DNA of 64,000 nt. Origin: Arthrobacter sp. TPD3018. Its GTDB lineage: Bacteria; Pseudomonadota; Alphaproteobacteria; Sphingomonadales; Sphingomonadaceae. Below, piece by piece: positions 28,591-38,239 of the stretch; position 1 is the first letter of the stretch, and each line of letters begins with the position of its first letter. The notes beneath the pieces are model-generated. The model made no database searches, had not been told where the DNA came from, and saw nothing but the letters and a program-made list of their open reading frames with translations. The stretch covers positions 62,001 through 126,000 of the forward strand of contig QDFQ01000001.1 in NCBI GenBank assembly GCA_003075315.1, given 5' to 3'. The translations under genes and the position numbers were made by a program.

Positions 28591-30276
28591 ATGAACGATA
28601 TGGCGGGGGCGGGTTCGTTTTCGCAGGGTACGCCGCTGAACGCGGCGGACGTGCAGGAAACGATCGGCCTGTCCGGCGCACCGATCGGGTGCGTCCTGAC
28701 GATCGCGGGCAGCAGCAGCCGCGTGCTGTTCGACCGCAATGCGCTGGCCCTGTCCGCGCAAGGATCCGATCCGGTCTCCGCCGCCGCGGGCCAGGTCGGC
28801 ACCCAGATCAAGATGCGCATCGGCCAGTCGTGGCTGGTCGCCAACGTCCGCAGCCTGTCGCTGCGCGATGGGTCGAGCGACTGGGTCGCCGCCGAGATCG
28901 ACTTCCTCGGCGAAGGCATGGAGGAACAGCTGACCGGCCGCCTGTACGGCTTCCGCCGCGGCGTGACGCGCTATCCGATCCCGGGGTGCGAGGTCTTCCC
29001 GATCACCACCGCCGACCTCCAGCAGATCTATTCGGCCAGCAACCGCGCGCATATCCAGATCGGCACCGTCTATCCGACCCGCGACGTGCGCGCCTCGCTT
29101 TATATCGACGCGATGCTCAGCAAGCATTTCGCGCTGGTGGGCTCGACCGGCACCGGCAAATCGACCAGCGCCGCGCTGATCCTCCACCGCATCTGCGAAC
29201 TGGCGCCGCAAGGCCATGTGCTGATGATCGATCCGCACGGCGAATATGGCGCCGCCTTCGGCAACAACGGCGCGCTGTACGACGTCAACAATCTCCAGAT
29301 GCCCTATTGGCTGATGAACTTCGAGGAGCATTGCGAGGTCTTCGTCACCGCACGCGGCGAAGACAGCCAGCTCGACCGCGACATCCTGGCGAAGTGCCTG
29401 TTGATGGCGCGCGGCAAGAATCGTCTGGGCCAGGGCGTCGCCAAGCTTACCGTCGATGCGCCGATCCCCTATCTGCTCAGCGACCTCACCAATTTCATCG
29501 GCCTCGAAATGGGCAAGATGGACCGCGCCGGCGACACCGCCCCCTATCTGCGACTCAAGACCAAGATCGAAGAGATCAAGGCCGATCCGCGCTACGGCTT
29601 CATGTTCTCAGGGCTTCTTGTCGCCGATTCGATGGCCGATTTCCTCGCCCGCATCTTCCGCATGCCGGGCGACGGCAAGCCGATCTCGATCATCGACGTG
29701 TCGGGCGTGCCGTCGGAAATCACCTCGGTCGTCGTCGCGATGCTCAGCCGCATGACATTCGACTTCGCGATCTGGGCACGCAACGAGCCCAGGCGCCCGA
29801 TCCTGCTCGTCTGCGAAGAAGCGCACCGCTACATCCCGAGCAGCCTCGGTGCCGACGGCCGCAACGCGTCGGTCGGCCGCATCCTCGGCCGCATCGCCAA
29901 GGAAGGTCGCAAATACGGCGTCAGCCTGGGGCTGATCACGCAGCGCCCGTCCGACCTCGAAGAAGGCGTGCTGTCGCAATGCGGCACGATCATCGCGATG
30001 CGCCTCAACAACGAACGCGACCAGGCCTTCGTCCGCGCCGCGATGCCGGAAGGCGCGCGCGGCTTCCTCGATGCGATCCCGGCGCTGCGCAACCGCGAAT
30101 GCATCGTCTGCGGCGAAGGCGTCGCGGTGCCGATCCGCGTCAGCTTCGACAACCTCGAACCCGCCAAGCAGCCTGCCTCCACGGACCCCGTTTTCTCGCA
30201 ACTCTGGTGCGACGCCGGTGGCGAAGACGATATCATCGCCCGCACCATCCTCCGCTGGCGCGCCCAAGGGCGGTAA
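28591..30276 (+). CDS. HerA-type ATPase (DUF87 helicase-like)
   Basis: 561 residues. The N-terminal HAS-barrel region is followed by the ATPase: Walker A GSTGTGKST near residue 185, Walker B with ILLVCEEAHRY near residue 410, and the arginine-rich GRIAKEGRKYGVSLGLITQRP typical of HerA/FtsK-like pumps. Family members translocate DNA with a NurA nuclease, or act alone. No nuclease gene is adjacent, so its partner is unknown. GTG at 28588 and ATG at 28591 are both possible starts. Upstream lies an isolated TTAACC. Confidence 0.88.
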   Translation: MNDMAGAGSFSQGTPLNAADVQETIGLSGAPIGCVLTIAGSSSRVLFDRNALALSAQGSDPVSAAAGQVGTQIKMRIGQSWLVANVRSLSLRDGSSDWVAAEIDFLGEGMEEQLTGRLYGFRRGVTRYPIPGCEVFPITTADLQQIYSASNRAHIQIGTVYPTRDVRASLYIDAMLSKHFALVGSTGTGKSTSAALILHRICELAPQGHVLMIDPHGEYGAAFGNNGALYDVNNLQMPYWLMNFEEHCEVFVTARGEDSQLDRDILAKCLLMARGKNRLGQGVAKLTVDAPIPYLLSDLTNFIGLEMGKMDRAGDTAPYLRLKTKIEEIKADPRYGFMFSGLLVADSMADFLARIFRMPGDGKPISIIDVSGVPSEITSVVVAMLSRMTFDFAIWARNEPRRPILLVCEEAHRYIPSSLGADGRNASVGRILGRIAKEGRKYGVSLGLITQRPSDLEEGVLSQCGTIIAMRLNNERDQAFVRAAMPEGARGFLDAIPALRNRECIVCGEGVAVPIRVSFDNLEPAKQPASTDPVFSQLWCDAGGEDDIIARTILRWRAQGR

Positions 30277-30423
30277 GGGGGCAGGGCAAACGTCAGCCCA
30301 AAGCTAAGGACAAACGCTGTCTGCGACCAAAACGGACCGATCCGCCCGTGGGCGATCGATTGTCCTTGATTTGCGTTTCTAACACGTCGAGCAGGGTACG
30401 ACTGCGAAACGTGGGGGGCGTCG

Positions 30424-31032
30424 GTGAAGCTGTCGGCATGGTCGATCGCCATGGGCCTTTTCCTGGCCGCGTGCCAAGCGCGCGAGACCAACGGGGCGTC
30501 GATGGCTATACAGGACCGACGCACAGCCGACAGCAGAACTGACGACGGCATCGACGCGATCAACAATATCGTATCCGCAGGCGACGAATTGCGGGACTAC
30601 GGCACGTTCGAACCAACACTTCGGCCCTCGCTCGCCAGTGCTGCGAACGCCCTGCAGAAACCTCCAGCCTACCGAACGGCGATATTCGGCTACTTCGACG
30701 ATCCTGATATCCTGCGTCAGTTCACCGCCAAGCAACGCGCCGCGATGCGGGTCGACGCCAACGGTTTCGATGCGAAGGCCGACCTTGATGGCGACGGCGC
30801 GATCGAATCATATCGCACGGGCTATTTTCAGATGCCGGATGGAAAGATCGGCCTTTTCCTCGCCGCATTCGAACAGGGCAAGCAGGTCGGGCTGTGGACG
30901 GAAAAAGATGCCCTTTGGAACATCCTGTGGATTTCGACACGGGGCGGGCTGACCCTGTTCCACTGCAACTGCCCGGAGGCAGGGGCAGTGTCATTCAACG
31001 GAAAAAGGCTTCGCGTAAACTGGGCGGAATAA
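30424..31032 (+). CDS. Putative lipoprotein with EF-hand-like loop
   Basis: 202 residues from GTG. The lipoprotein signal ends LFLAAC (Cys 17). The body has no family I recognise. Residues about 114-127 read ADLDGDGAIESYRT, a DxDxDG calcium-binding-like loop, and the C-terminal part GGLTLFHCNCPEAGAVSFNG contains two close cysteines. The gene has somewhat lower GC than its neighbours by eye. It stands alone between herA and the convergent M23 gene. Possibly an envelope protein of unknown job. Confidence 0.68.
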   Translation: MKLSAWSIAMGLFLAACQARETNGASMAIQDRRTADSRTDDGIDAINNIVSAGDELRDYGTFEPTLRPSLASAANALQKPPAYRTAIFGYFDDPDILRQFTAKQRAAMRVDANGFDAKADLDGDGAIESYRTGYFQMPDGKIGLFLAAFEQGKQVGLWTEKDALWNILWISTRGGLTLFHCNCPEAGAVSFNGKRLRVNWAE

Positions 31033-31068
31033 CGGCCTCAGCCAATCGATCGAACTAGCTCCGCCCGA

Positions 31069-32556
31069 TTACCGCCCGCCCACCGGCACCGCGAGCAGGC
31101 CCGCCGCGTAACTCCGGAACCGCCGCAGGTCGCCGCCCGACAGCGCGGCGATGCTGGCGAAGCTGATCGAGCGCGGGTTCACCGTCTGGCCGTTGCGCCA
31201 CACTTCCCAGTGCAGATGCGGTCCCGTCGACAGGCCGGTCGATCCGACATAGCCGATCACCTGCCCCTGCCGCACATGCTGGCCGCGCGCCACCGCGATG
31301 CGACTCATATGGCCATAGCCACTGGCGAGCCCACCGGCATGGCCCAGCTTGACGAAATTGCCGTAGCCGCCCGAACGCCCCGCGCCCTGCACCACGCCGT
31401 CGAGCACCGCATAGATCGGCGAGCCATAAGGCGCACCGATGTCGACGCCCTTGTGCATTTTCAGATAGCCGAGCAGCGGATGCATGCGGAATCCGAAGGA
31501 CGAGGTGATCCGCCCCGCGACTGGCATGCCCATAAAGCCGCGCCGTTCGCTCTGGCCCTTGGCATCGAACCAGCTCGCGTGGCCGTCTGCATCGTCCCAG
31601 CGGACGAGTTCGACCTTGCGGCGTCCCTGATCGATCCCGGCGAACAGCAGGTCGCCCAGCCGCTGCTCGCCCGTCGCGGCGCGGTCGCGCTGGATGATCA
31701 GGTCGAAGCTGTCGGCAGCCCCCACGTCGCGGCCGATCGACAGGCGCGTCGCCAGTGCCTTGATATAGCTTTCCACCACCCGCGCCGGCGCACCCGCAGC
31801 ACGCGCCGAGCGATACAGGCTGGAACCGACGAGACCCTGGATACGCAGTGGCGTGCGGTCGACCGCGATCGGTTGGCGCGTCAGGACAAGCCCGGTGGCA
31901 GCACGATCGAGCGTCAGCGCCAGATCGAAGCGCGCGCGCAGCGACAGCTTTTCGAGCGGCCGGGCAACGGTGCGCGTCGGGCGGCGGCCGAGCGTTAGCG
32001 ACAGGCGCGTACCCGGCTGGATGTCGTCGAGCGACACCGCCTGCGCGATCAGCTCCGCCGCCCTTGCCGCATCGGCGCGGCCGACGCCGGCGCGGGTGAG
32101 AACATGCGCTAGCGCATCGCCTTCGCCCAGCGTGGCACTCAAATCCACATGCGGGCGTTCGGGTGCTTCGGCGAGCGGCGAGACGAGGTCGTTCGCCGCC
32201 ATGCGATGACCGGTGTCGCCGGCCCAGGCGAGCGGCGCGATCGCCTGGCCGCGCGCCTCTTCCCAGGCGGCGCCGTCCAGCGCCGCGGGCGTCGCGCCGA
32301 CCAGAGGGCGGATACCGGGGTTGAGCGCCCAGACCGCGCCCAGCAGGCCGGTCAGCGTCGCGAGGCCGCGCCACCAGTCGCGGGTGCCGATCTGCGCGCC
32401 AAGGTCGGGCGCCCAGTCGATCGCGCCCCAGTCGATACCGAACAGCCCCGGCGTCCGCACCGCCGGCCGCGCGCCGGGCACCCCCGGCAGGCGCACGAAC
32501 GGGCGCGCCGCAGTGCCGCCGGCCAGCTCATAGCCTTGATCGTTGCGCAAAAACAC
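31069..32556 (-). CDS. M23 (LytM-type) peptidase, membrane-anchored
   Basis: 495 residues from GTG. One membrane helix (about residues 66-81, GLATLTGLLGAVWALN) anchors a long periplasmic region with a LysM-like segment (IQPGTRLSLTLGR). The C-terminal M23 domain has the zinc ligands in HKGVDIGAPYG and HLHWE and the conserved GYGHMS. It would cleave peptide crosslinks of peptidoglycan. The N-terminal tail is basic and cytosolic. Position between the lipoprotein and MAPEG genes gives no direct functional hint. Confidence 0.9.
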   Translation of the reverse strand: MFLRNDQGYELAGGTAARPFVRLPGVPGARPAVRTPGLFGIDWGAIDWAPDLGAQIGTRDWWRGLATLTGLLGAVWALNPGIRPLVGATPAALDGAAWEEARGQAIAPLAWAGDTGHRMAANDLVSPLAEAPERPHVDLSATLGEGDALAHVLTRAGVGRADAARAAELIAQAVSLDDIQPGTRLSLTLGRRPTRTVARPLEKLSLRARFDLALTLDRAATGLVLTRQPIAVDRTPLRIQGLVGSSLYRSARAAGAPARVVESYIKALATRLSIGRDVGAADSFDLIIQRDRAATGEQRLGDLLFAGIDQGRRKVELVRWDDADGHASWFDAKGQSERRGFMGMPVAGRITSSFGFRMHPLLGYLKMHKGVDIGAPYGSPIYAVLDGVVQGAGRSGGYGNFVKLGHAGGLASGYGHMSRIAVARGQHVRQGQVIGYVGSTGLSTGPHLHWEVWRNGQTVNPRSISFASIAALSGGDLRRFRSYAAGLLAVPVGGR

Positions 32557-32707
32557 GCGGGCGGCGCCTCATGATCCAAGCGCCGCGTCCCCCCGGCGTC
32601 AGGGTGGCAGCGTTGTGGGGCCAAAGCGCTAAAGTCAAATTAACCGCGGAATGTGCGGGTTACGCCTGCGACGAGCCGGTTGCCCGCTGCGGCAGACAGG
32701 GGCCGGA

Positions 32708-33253
32708 CTAGCGCAGCAGCGCCAGCGCCGCCATCATCAGCGCGGCAACGCTGGGATAGAAGGTCAGGCCGAAACCCAGCGCGCGCGCCGCGGCGCCGTC
32801 GCGATAGCCGCTCCAGAACAGCAGCCGCCCGGCCGAGAAACACGCCGCGAACAGCGCTACGGCCACGCGCGCATGATCGTCGAGCAGCGTCAGCGCGCCA
32901 TAGGCGATCGCGGCGAGCAGCGCCTGTTCGGCGGTGTTGCGCAGGATGGCATTGGCCGCATCGACACGGGGGTCGGCGCCATCGCCGCCATCGATCGCGC
33001 TGGCCGAGGCGAAGCGTCGCCGCGCGACATCGCCGATCGCGGCCGCCACCCACAGGCCCAGCGTCAGCAGCGCGACGCCCAGCGTCCAGCCGCGCGCTTC
33101 CAGCATCATCGCATCGCCGCGGGCGTAGCCGATCAGCGCCAACGCCACCGTTACGCCCAGCGCGATGCCCATGGCGCGCGTGACTCCGGCCTGCGCGCGG
33201 GCGAGCGGCGTGGCGGGTGCCCGCGTCGCCGGATCGACCGGCGTCTCGCTCAC
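32708..33253 (-). CDS. MAPEG-family membrane protein
   Basis: 181 residues, four predicted helices. The segment RNTAEQALLAAIAYGALTLL followed by ACFSAGRLLFWSGYRDG is the MAPEG signature (membrane-associated eicosanoid and glutathione metabolism). The enzyme activity in bacteria is usually unknown. GTG start overlaps the stop of the UbiH-family gene (GTGA), so the two are translated together. Confidence 0.82.
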   Translation of the reverse strand: MSETPVDPATRAPATPLARAQAGVTRAMGIALGVTVALALIGYARGDAMMLEARGWTLGVALLTLGLWVAAAIGDVARRRFASASAIDGGDGADPRVDAANAILRNTAEQALLAAIAYGALTLLDDHARVAVALFAACFSAGRLLFWSGYRDGAAARALGFGLTFYPSVAALMMAALALLR

Positions 33254-34464
33254 ACCAGCAGGCCCTGCAGCAGCTTGGGCAGCGTGCCGCTTTCGCCGCG
33301 CGCTTCCGCCATGAAACGGTCCTTCAGCGGCGGCAGGCGATCGACCGCGGAAATGCCGAAGCGGCGCACCGCGCTCGCCGTCTTGCCAGGGATACCGAAC
33401 AGCCGCGTCAGCGTATCGGTGGCGGCGGCGACCATGAACGTGTCGAGCCCGCGCCAGCGCTGGTAGCGTTCGAGCAGCGCCGGATCGCCCAGGTCCAGCC
33501 CCAGCCGTTTGCCCTCGACCAGCACCTCGGCGAGCGTCGCGACGTCGCGCAGGCCCAGGTTCAGCCCCTGCCCCGCGATCGGATGGATGCCGTGCGCGGC
33601 ATCACCGACCAACGCCAGCCGCTCCGCGGTGATCCGCGCGGCATGGTGGAAGCCCAGCGGATAGCTGGCGCGCGGCGATGCCGCGCTGAGTTCGCCCAGG
33701 AACCCGCCCATCCGCTTGGTCGCCTCCGCCAGAAAGGCACGGTCGCCCAGCTTCATCATGCCTGGCCCATCCACACCCTTCACCGACCAGACGATCGCCG
33801 ATCGATGGCCGATGTCGTCGTCGGGCAGCGGCAGCAGTGCGAACGGCCCCGCGGGGTAGAAGATTTCGTAGGCGACGTCCTCGTGGCTGTATTCATGGTG
33901 GAACGCGCCGACGATCGCGGCATGATCGTATTGCCAGCGCGCCACCGGGATGCCCGCCGCCTCGCGCGTCGGCGAATTGCGCCCTTCCGCCACGATCACC
34001 AGCGGCGCGGTGACGGTGGTGCCGTCGCTCAACGTCGCGGTGACCTGATGCTCGCCGCGCACCAGTTCGGTCGCGCGCGTCTGCATGCGCAGGTCGACGT
34101 GGTGCGCGGCCGTCGCGGCGGCGAACAGCGCGGCCCGCAGCGCCTTGTTTTCGTACATCGTGCCGAGCGGATCGTCGTTGTCGCCGGGCCGGAAGTCGAG
34201 CTTGCCGGGCGCCAGGCCGTCGCTGACCCGGATATGCCGGATCGCGCAGCCTTTTCCCGCCAGCGCGGCGCCGACGCCGATCGCATCCAGCATCCGACCG
34301 CTCGCACTCGCGATCGCCGACGCGCGCCCGTCGAAGCCGGGGGCGAGCACGATGGCGGGATCGGCGGGATCGACCACGATGCTCGTGACCCCATGCGCAT
34401 CGAGCGCCAGTGCAAGCGTGGCGCCGACCAGGCCCCCGCCGAGGATGATGACGTCCGAATTCAT
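33250..34464 (-). CDS. UbiH/UbiF/COQ6-family FAD monooxygenase (ubiquinone pathway)
   Basis: 404 residues. The FAD-binding GxGxxG (VIILGGGLVGATLALAL) is at the N-terminus, the second FAD motif RLALVGDAAHGIHPIAGQGLNLGLRD is at about residues 275-300, and the aromatic-hydroxylase fold lies between. It hydroxylates a ring carbon of the ubiquinone precursor. Which ring position (UbiH, UbiF, UbiI, UbiL, UbiM) cannot be set by eye. I chose the ATG at 34464, with AGGG a few bases upstream, rather than 34500. Confidence 0.9.
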   Translation of the reverse strand: MNSDVIILGGGLVGATLALALDAHGVTSIVVDPADPAIVLAPGFDGRASAIASASGRMLDAIGVGAALAGKGCAIRHIRVSDGLAPGKLDFRPGDNDDPLGTMYENKALRAALFAAATAAHHVDLRMQTRATELVRGEHQVTATLSDGTTVTAPLVIVAEGRNSPTREAAGIPVARWQYDHAAIVGAFHHEYSHEDVAYEIFYPAGPFALLPLPDDDIGHRSAIVWSVKGVDGPGMMKLGDRAFLAEATKRMGGFLGELSAASPRASYPLGFHHAARITAERLALVGDAAHGIHPIAGQGLNLGLRDVATLAEVLVEGKRLGLDLGDPALLERYQRWRGLDTFMVAAATDTLTRLFGIPGKTASAVRRFGISAVDRLPPLKDRFMAEARGESGTLPKLLQGLLV

Positions 34465-34922
34465 GCACATCCCTCTACAGGTCGCCGCGCACCGTGCCAA
34501 CGCTCCCTACGGTCGTAGGGCAGGCGTTGTTCCCGGCGGGGGAGCGGTTCGGAAAGTCACAAAAGTCACGCCGACGCACGTGTTTTTCGAAGCGGGGGGC
34601 CTGCGGTGGGACAGAGCATGGAAGGGGTGGCACGGATGGGGCGTGTAGGACAGCCCGATGGCGGATTCGTCGATTTATTGTTAGTTTATAGTGTCTTGTG
34701 AGATGATGACGGCGGTGACGATCCAACACGGCCGGGACCCGCCTTGCCGCATCGGACCTGCGCGACCCTTAGCGTGCCTCGATCGCAGATGCGCGGGCCC
34801 GGACCGGGTTTGGATGACCGGGGACATGGGTACATCAGCTCGCTATCCGCCCATCTTGACGGAATCGCCCCATCGGCCGATGAACCCGCGTTAACTTTTC
34901 GGAACATTGAAGGAATCGAGCG
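34465..34922. other. 458-base intergenic region upstream of ftsK
   Basis: It contains a CCCTAC-GGTC-GTAGGG hairpin at 34505-34520 and a tandem AAAGTCAC repeat at 34553-34569 (reads VTFVTF on the minus strand). After these come the ftsK leader with two GAATC sites, near 34860 and 34916. A minus-strand frame at 34475-34729 is open but has no family resemblance and I do not call it. No tRNA or hairpin-plus-T terminator is seen. Confidence 0.5.
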
Positions 34923-37250
34923 ATGGCGAGCCGTGCGCAGCCAGGGCTGTTGCGTGAGACGGTGAAGGCGGGCGCAGTGCGGGGCGGCGCGTTGGTCGCC
35001 GCGATCGCGCTGTTCGTCGCCACCGCGGTGATGGTGCTCGCGCTGGCGAGCTACCGCGCCAGCGACGCCGCGCTCAACACCGCCTCCGGGGGGCAGGTAC
35101 AGAATCTCGCCGGCCCGCCCGGCGCCTGGTTCGCCGATCTTGCGCTCACCCTGTTCGGCCCGGCGGTCGCATTGCTGCTGCCGATCGCGCCGATCGTCGC
35201 CGCGCGGCTGTGGCGCGATCGGCCCGCGGGGCGCTGGCTCGCGATGCTGCGCAATGCCGCGATCGGCGTGGCGCTGATCGCCGCCGCGCTCGCCTTCGTC
35301 TCCGATGCCTCTGTGCTGGCGCTGCCAGCCGGCTGGGGCGGCGTCGCCGGCCTGTCGGTGGCGAAGGCCGTGGAATGGGGCCTGTCGTTCATCGGCCAGC
35401 CGGGCGCAGAGCGCTGGGCGGCACGCGGCATCGGCCTGGTCGTCGGCATCGCCGGCATCGTGATCTGGGCGAAGAGCCTCGACATCGACCTCGGCGACCG
35501 CCGCTTCCGCCTGCGCCGCACGCGTGGCGCCGCGATCGGCGCCGACGACGATGGCGACGACCTGTACGACGACGCCTATGACGACGAGGACGAGGAACCG
35601 CTGCAGCTCGCGCGCAAGGTCGTCGAACCGCGCGCGGTCGCGACGCCCGATCCGCGTCCCGCCCCCAACATCGCCGACCGCAATCTCGCGCCCTCCGCCG
35701 CCAAGCCCAAGCCCAAGCAGCAGAGCCTCGACCTCGGCCACAGCTATACGCTGCCGCAGCTCGACCTGCTCACCCCCGCGCCGCCGGCGCCGAAGGGCAC
35801 GATCGACAAGGCCTCGCTGGAGCGCAACGCGCGCCTGCTCGAAAACGTGCTCGACGACTTCAAGGTGCACGGCGTCATCAACGAGGTGCGCCCCGGCCCG
35901 GTCGTGACGATGTACGAGCTGGAGCCCGCGCCGGGCATCAAGGCCAGCCGCGTCATCGCGCTCGCCGACGATATCGCGCGCAACATGTCGGCGATCTCGG
36001 CGCGCGTCGCGGTAATCCCGGGCCGCAACGTCATCGGCATCGAACTGCCCAACCAGAAGCGTGAATCGGTCAGCCTGCACGAACTCGTCGGCAGCCAGAC
36101 GTTCGAGGATCAGGCCGCGCAGCTGCCGATCATCCTCGGCAAGAACATCGCCGGCGATCCCGTCATCGCCGACCTCGCGCCGATGCCGCACCTGCTCGTC
36201 GCCGGCACCACCGGCTCGGGCAAGTCGGTCGGCCTCAACTGCATGATCTTGAGCCTGCTCTACCGGCTGACGCCCGAACAGTGCCGGATGATCATGATCG
36301 ATCCCAAGATGCTCGAACTGAGCATGTACGACGACATCCCGCACCTGCTCTCCCCCGTCGTCACCGATCCCGCCAAGGCGGTGCGCGCCTTGAAGTGGGC
36401 GGTCGAGACGATGGAGGACCGCTACCGCCAGATGTCGTCGGTCGGCGTGCGAAGCCTCGCAGGCTTCAACGACAAGGTGCGCGCCGCCAAGGCGAAGGGC
36501 CAGCGCCTCGGCCGCCGCGTGCAGACCGGCTACCACCCCGACACCGGCCAGCCGGTGTATGAGGAAGAGCAGCTCGACTACGAACCGCTGCCGCAGATCG
36601 TCGTCATCGTCGACGAACTCGCCGACCTGATGATGACCGCGGGCAAGGAGGTGGAATTCCTGATCCAGCGCCTCGCGCAAAAGGCGCGCGCGGCGGGCAT
36701 CCACCTGATCATGGCGACGCAGCGCCCCTCGGTCGACGTCATCACCGGCGTCATCAAGGCGAACCTGCCGACGCGCATCAGCTTCCACGTCACCAGCAAG
36801 ATCGACAGCCGCACCATCCTGGGCGAACAGGGCGCCGAACAGCTGCTCGGGCGCGGCGACATGCTCTACATGCCCGGCGGCAAGGGCATCGTCCGCGTCC
36901 ACGGCCCCTTCGTCAGCGACGACGAGGTGCGCGCCATCGCCGATCACTGGCGCGCGCAGGGCCAGCCCGACTACATCAGCTCGGTCACCGAAGAGCCCGA
37001 GGACAGCTTCGCGCTGGAAGGCGCGCCGGAGGGCGAGGACACCGCCGAGGACCAGCAGTATCGCGCCGCGATCCAGCTGGTGTGCGAATCGCAGAAGGCC
37101 TCGACCAGCTGGCTGCAACGCCAGTTGCGCATCGGCTACAATTCGGCGGCACGGCTGATCGAACGCATGGAAAAGGACGGCATCGTCGGCCGCCCCGACC
37201 ATGTCGGCCGCCGCGAAGTACTACGCGATACCGAAGGTCACGCGATCTGA
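34923..37250 (+). CDS. ftsK: DNA translocase FtsK/SpoIIIE
   Basis: 775 residues. Three to four N-terminal membrane helices occupy about residues 20-175. An acidic linker (DDDGDDLYDDAYDDEDEE) precedes the alpha/beta motor with Walker A GTTGSGKSV (about 429-437) and Walker B VVIVDELADLM. The C-terminal gamma winged helix (SWLQRQLRIGYNSAARLIERME) reads polarity sequences. It pumps the chromosome termini across the division septum and activates XerCD. GANTC sites just upstream hint at CcrM-dependent timing. In many alphaproteobacteria lolA follows directly; here three genes intervene. Confidence 0.95.
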   Translation: MASRAQPGLLRETVKAGAVRGGALVAAIALFVATAVMVLALASYRASDAALNTASGGQVQNLAGPPGAWFADLALTLFGPAVALLLPIAPIVAARLWRDRPAGRWLAMLRNAAIGVALIAAALAFVSDASVLALPAGWGGVAGLSVAKAVEWGLSFIGQPGAERWAARGIGLVVGIAGIVIWAKSLDIDLGDRRFRLRRTRGAAIGADDDGDDLYDDAYDDEDEEPLQLARKVVEPRAVATPDPRPAPNIADRNLAPSAAKPKPKQQSLDLGHSYTLPQLDLLTPAPPAPKGTIDKASLERNARLLENVLDDFKVHGVINEVRPGPVVTMYELEPAPGIKASRVIALADDIARNMSAISARVAVIPGRNVIGIELPNQKRESVSLHELVGSQTFEDQAAQLPIILGKNIAGDPVIADLAPMPHLLVAGTTGSGKSVGLNCMILSLLYRLTPEQCRMIMIDPKMLELSMYDDIPHLLSPVVTDPAKAVRALKWAVETMEDRYRQMSSVGVRSLAGFNDKVRAAKAKGQRLGRRVQTGYHPDTGQPVYEEEQLDYEPLPQIVVIVDELADLMMTAGKEVEFLIQRLAQKARAAGIHLIMATQRPSVDVITGVIKANLPTRISFHVTSKIDSRTILGEQGAEQLLGRGDMLYMPGGKGIVRVHGPFVSDDEVRAIADHWRAQGQPDYISSVTEEPEDSFALEGAPEGEDTAEDQQYRAAIQLVCESQKASTSWLQRQLRIGYNSAARLIERMEKDGIVGRPDHVGRREVLRDTEGHAI

Positions 37251-37283
37251 GCCCAAGGGGGTGCGCGCGTCGCGCCCCCTATT

Positions 37284-37380
37284 CGTCCTTCCCGCGCAGG
37301 CGGGAATCCATAACCTCCGAACCTCGACCACGGAGCCGCAGCGTCAGTCAGTCTGGATCCCCGCCTCCGCGGGAATGACG
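37284..37380. repeat. REP-like paired palindrome (family C)
   Basis: The arms CCCGCGCAGGCGGGAATCC and GGATCCCCGCCTCCGCGGG, with the outer ends CGTC and GACG, lie between the ftsK and crp stops (convergent). The same family occurs at 50264-50359. Confidence 0.85.
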
Positions 37381-37404
37381 GGACGCTTTGTCCTGCCGCG
37401 CCCC

Positions 37405-38133
37405 TTACTTCGCCGCCGGCAGCCACGCCGGCTCGAACGCCGGCTGGCGCGGCGGCAGCGGCGAGAGCTGCCGCAGGCGATCGACATCGAGCAGCCGCAC
37501 GCGATGCCCCCTCCGCGCGATCAGTCCCTCGTCCTCCATCGCGCGCACCGTGCGGTTGACATGGACCCCGGTCAGCCCGAGCAGGTCGCCGATCACCTCC
37601 TGCGTTAGCGGCAGGTCGAACGCATCGTCCTCCACCATGCCGATCGGTGTCAGCCGCGTGTGAAGGTCGACCAGCAGCCGCGCGAGCTGTTCGCGGGCCG
37701 AGGCGTTGCCGGTGATCGCCAGCATGTCCATGAGCGCCAACCGCTCCATCTGCACCGCGACCATGAACAGCGCGGCGAGCCGCGGCGCCGTCTCGTACAG
37801 CCGCCCGATCCGCTCATATGGCACGTGGGCGGTCACCGATTCGGTGATCGCGGTCAGCGTGTCCGCCGCCTTCGACAGCACCATCGTCGGCGTGCCCAGC
37901 ATGTCGCCGGGCAGATGCACCTTTTGGATCAGGCGGTTGCCGCTGCGCAGGATGATCGACGACGCCACCCATCCCTTCAGGTGCAGGTAAAAGCCGCTCA
38001 CCGCATCGCCTTCGCGCTGGAAGGTTTCGCCGCGTCGGCGCACCACCTCGCCATCGCCGAGCGTGCCGAGCAATTCGACTTCGGTGCGGGTGAGATCGGC
38101 GAACGCGCGGTAACGGTGGATCGGGTACGTCAT
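37405..38133 (-). CDS. Crp/Fnr-family transcription regulator
   Basis: 242 residues. The N-terminal cyclic-nucleotide-binding beta barrel (GETFQREGDAVSGFYLHLKGWV) has no cysteine anywhere in the protein, so it is not an FNR-type iron-sulfur sensor. The C-terminal helix-turn-helix is TQEVIGDLLGLTGVHVNRTVRAMEDEGLI. The effector is unknown. ATG start; the gene stands alone and diverges from the next gene across about 106 bases, which may hold an autoregulatory site. Confidence 0.9.
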   Translation of the reverse strand: MTYPIHRYRAFADLTRTEVELLGTLGDGEVVRRRGETFQREGDAVSGFYLHLKGWVASSIILRSGNRLIQKVHLPGDMLGTPTMVLSKAADTLTAITESVTAHVPYERIGRLYETAPRLAALFMVAVQMERLALMDMLAITGNASAREQLARLLVDLHTRLTPIGMVEDDAFDLPLTQEVIGDLLGLTGVHVNRTVRAMEDEGLIARRGHRVRLLDVDRLRQLSPLPPRQPAFEPAWLPAAK

Positions 38134-38239
38134 ATGCGTCAGGTTTGCCGACCGTTACGCTAGCGTTCAAGCTGAACCCCCTTGATGCAGAGCAGGACGC
38201 CGGCATGATGGCGCCCTCACGTTGCAGGGGGCATTGATC

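Noticed and set aside
28591..30276. HerA as part of an antiphage system
   Set aside because: No nuclease, Sir2 or DUF4297 partner gene nearby; the neighbours are housekeeping or transport genes.
34475..34729. Minus-strand 84-codon frame before ftsK
   Set aside because: Contains the VTFVTF-type repeat sequence and no ribosome site; treated as intergenic.
34686..37202. 838-codon frame on the minus strand
   Set aside because: Antisense to ftsK; no family resemblance and biased composition.
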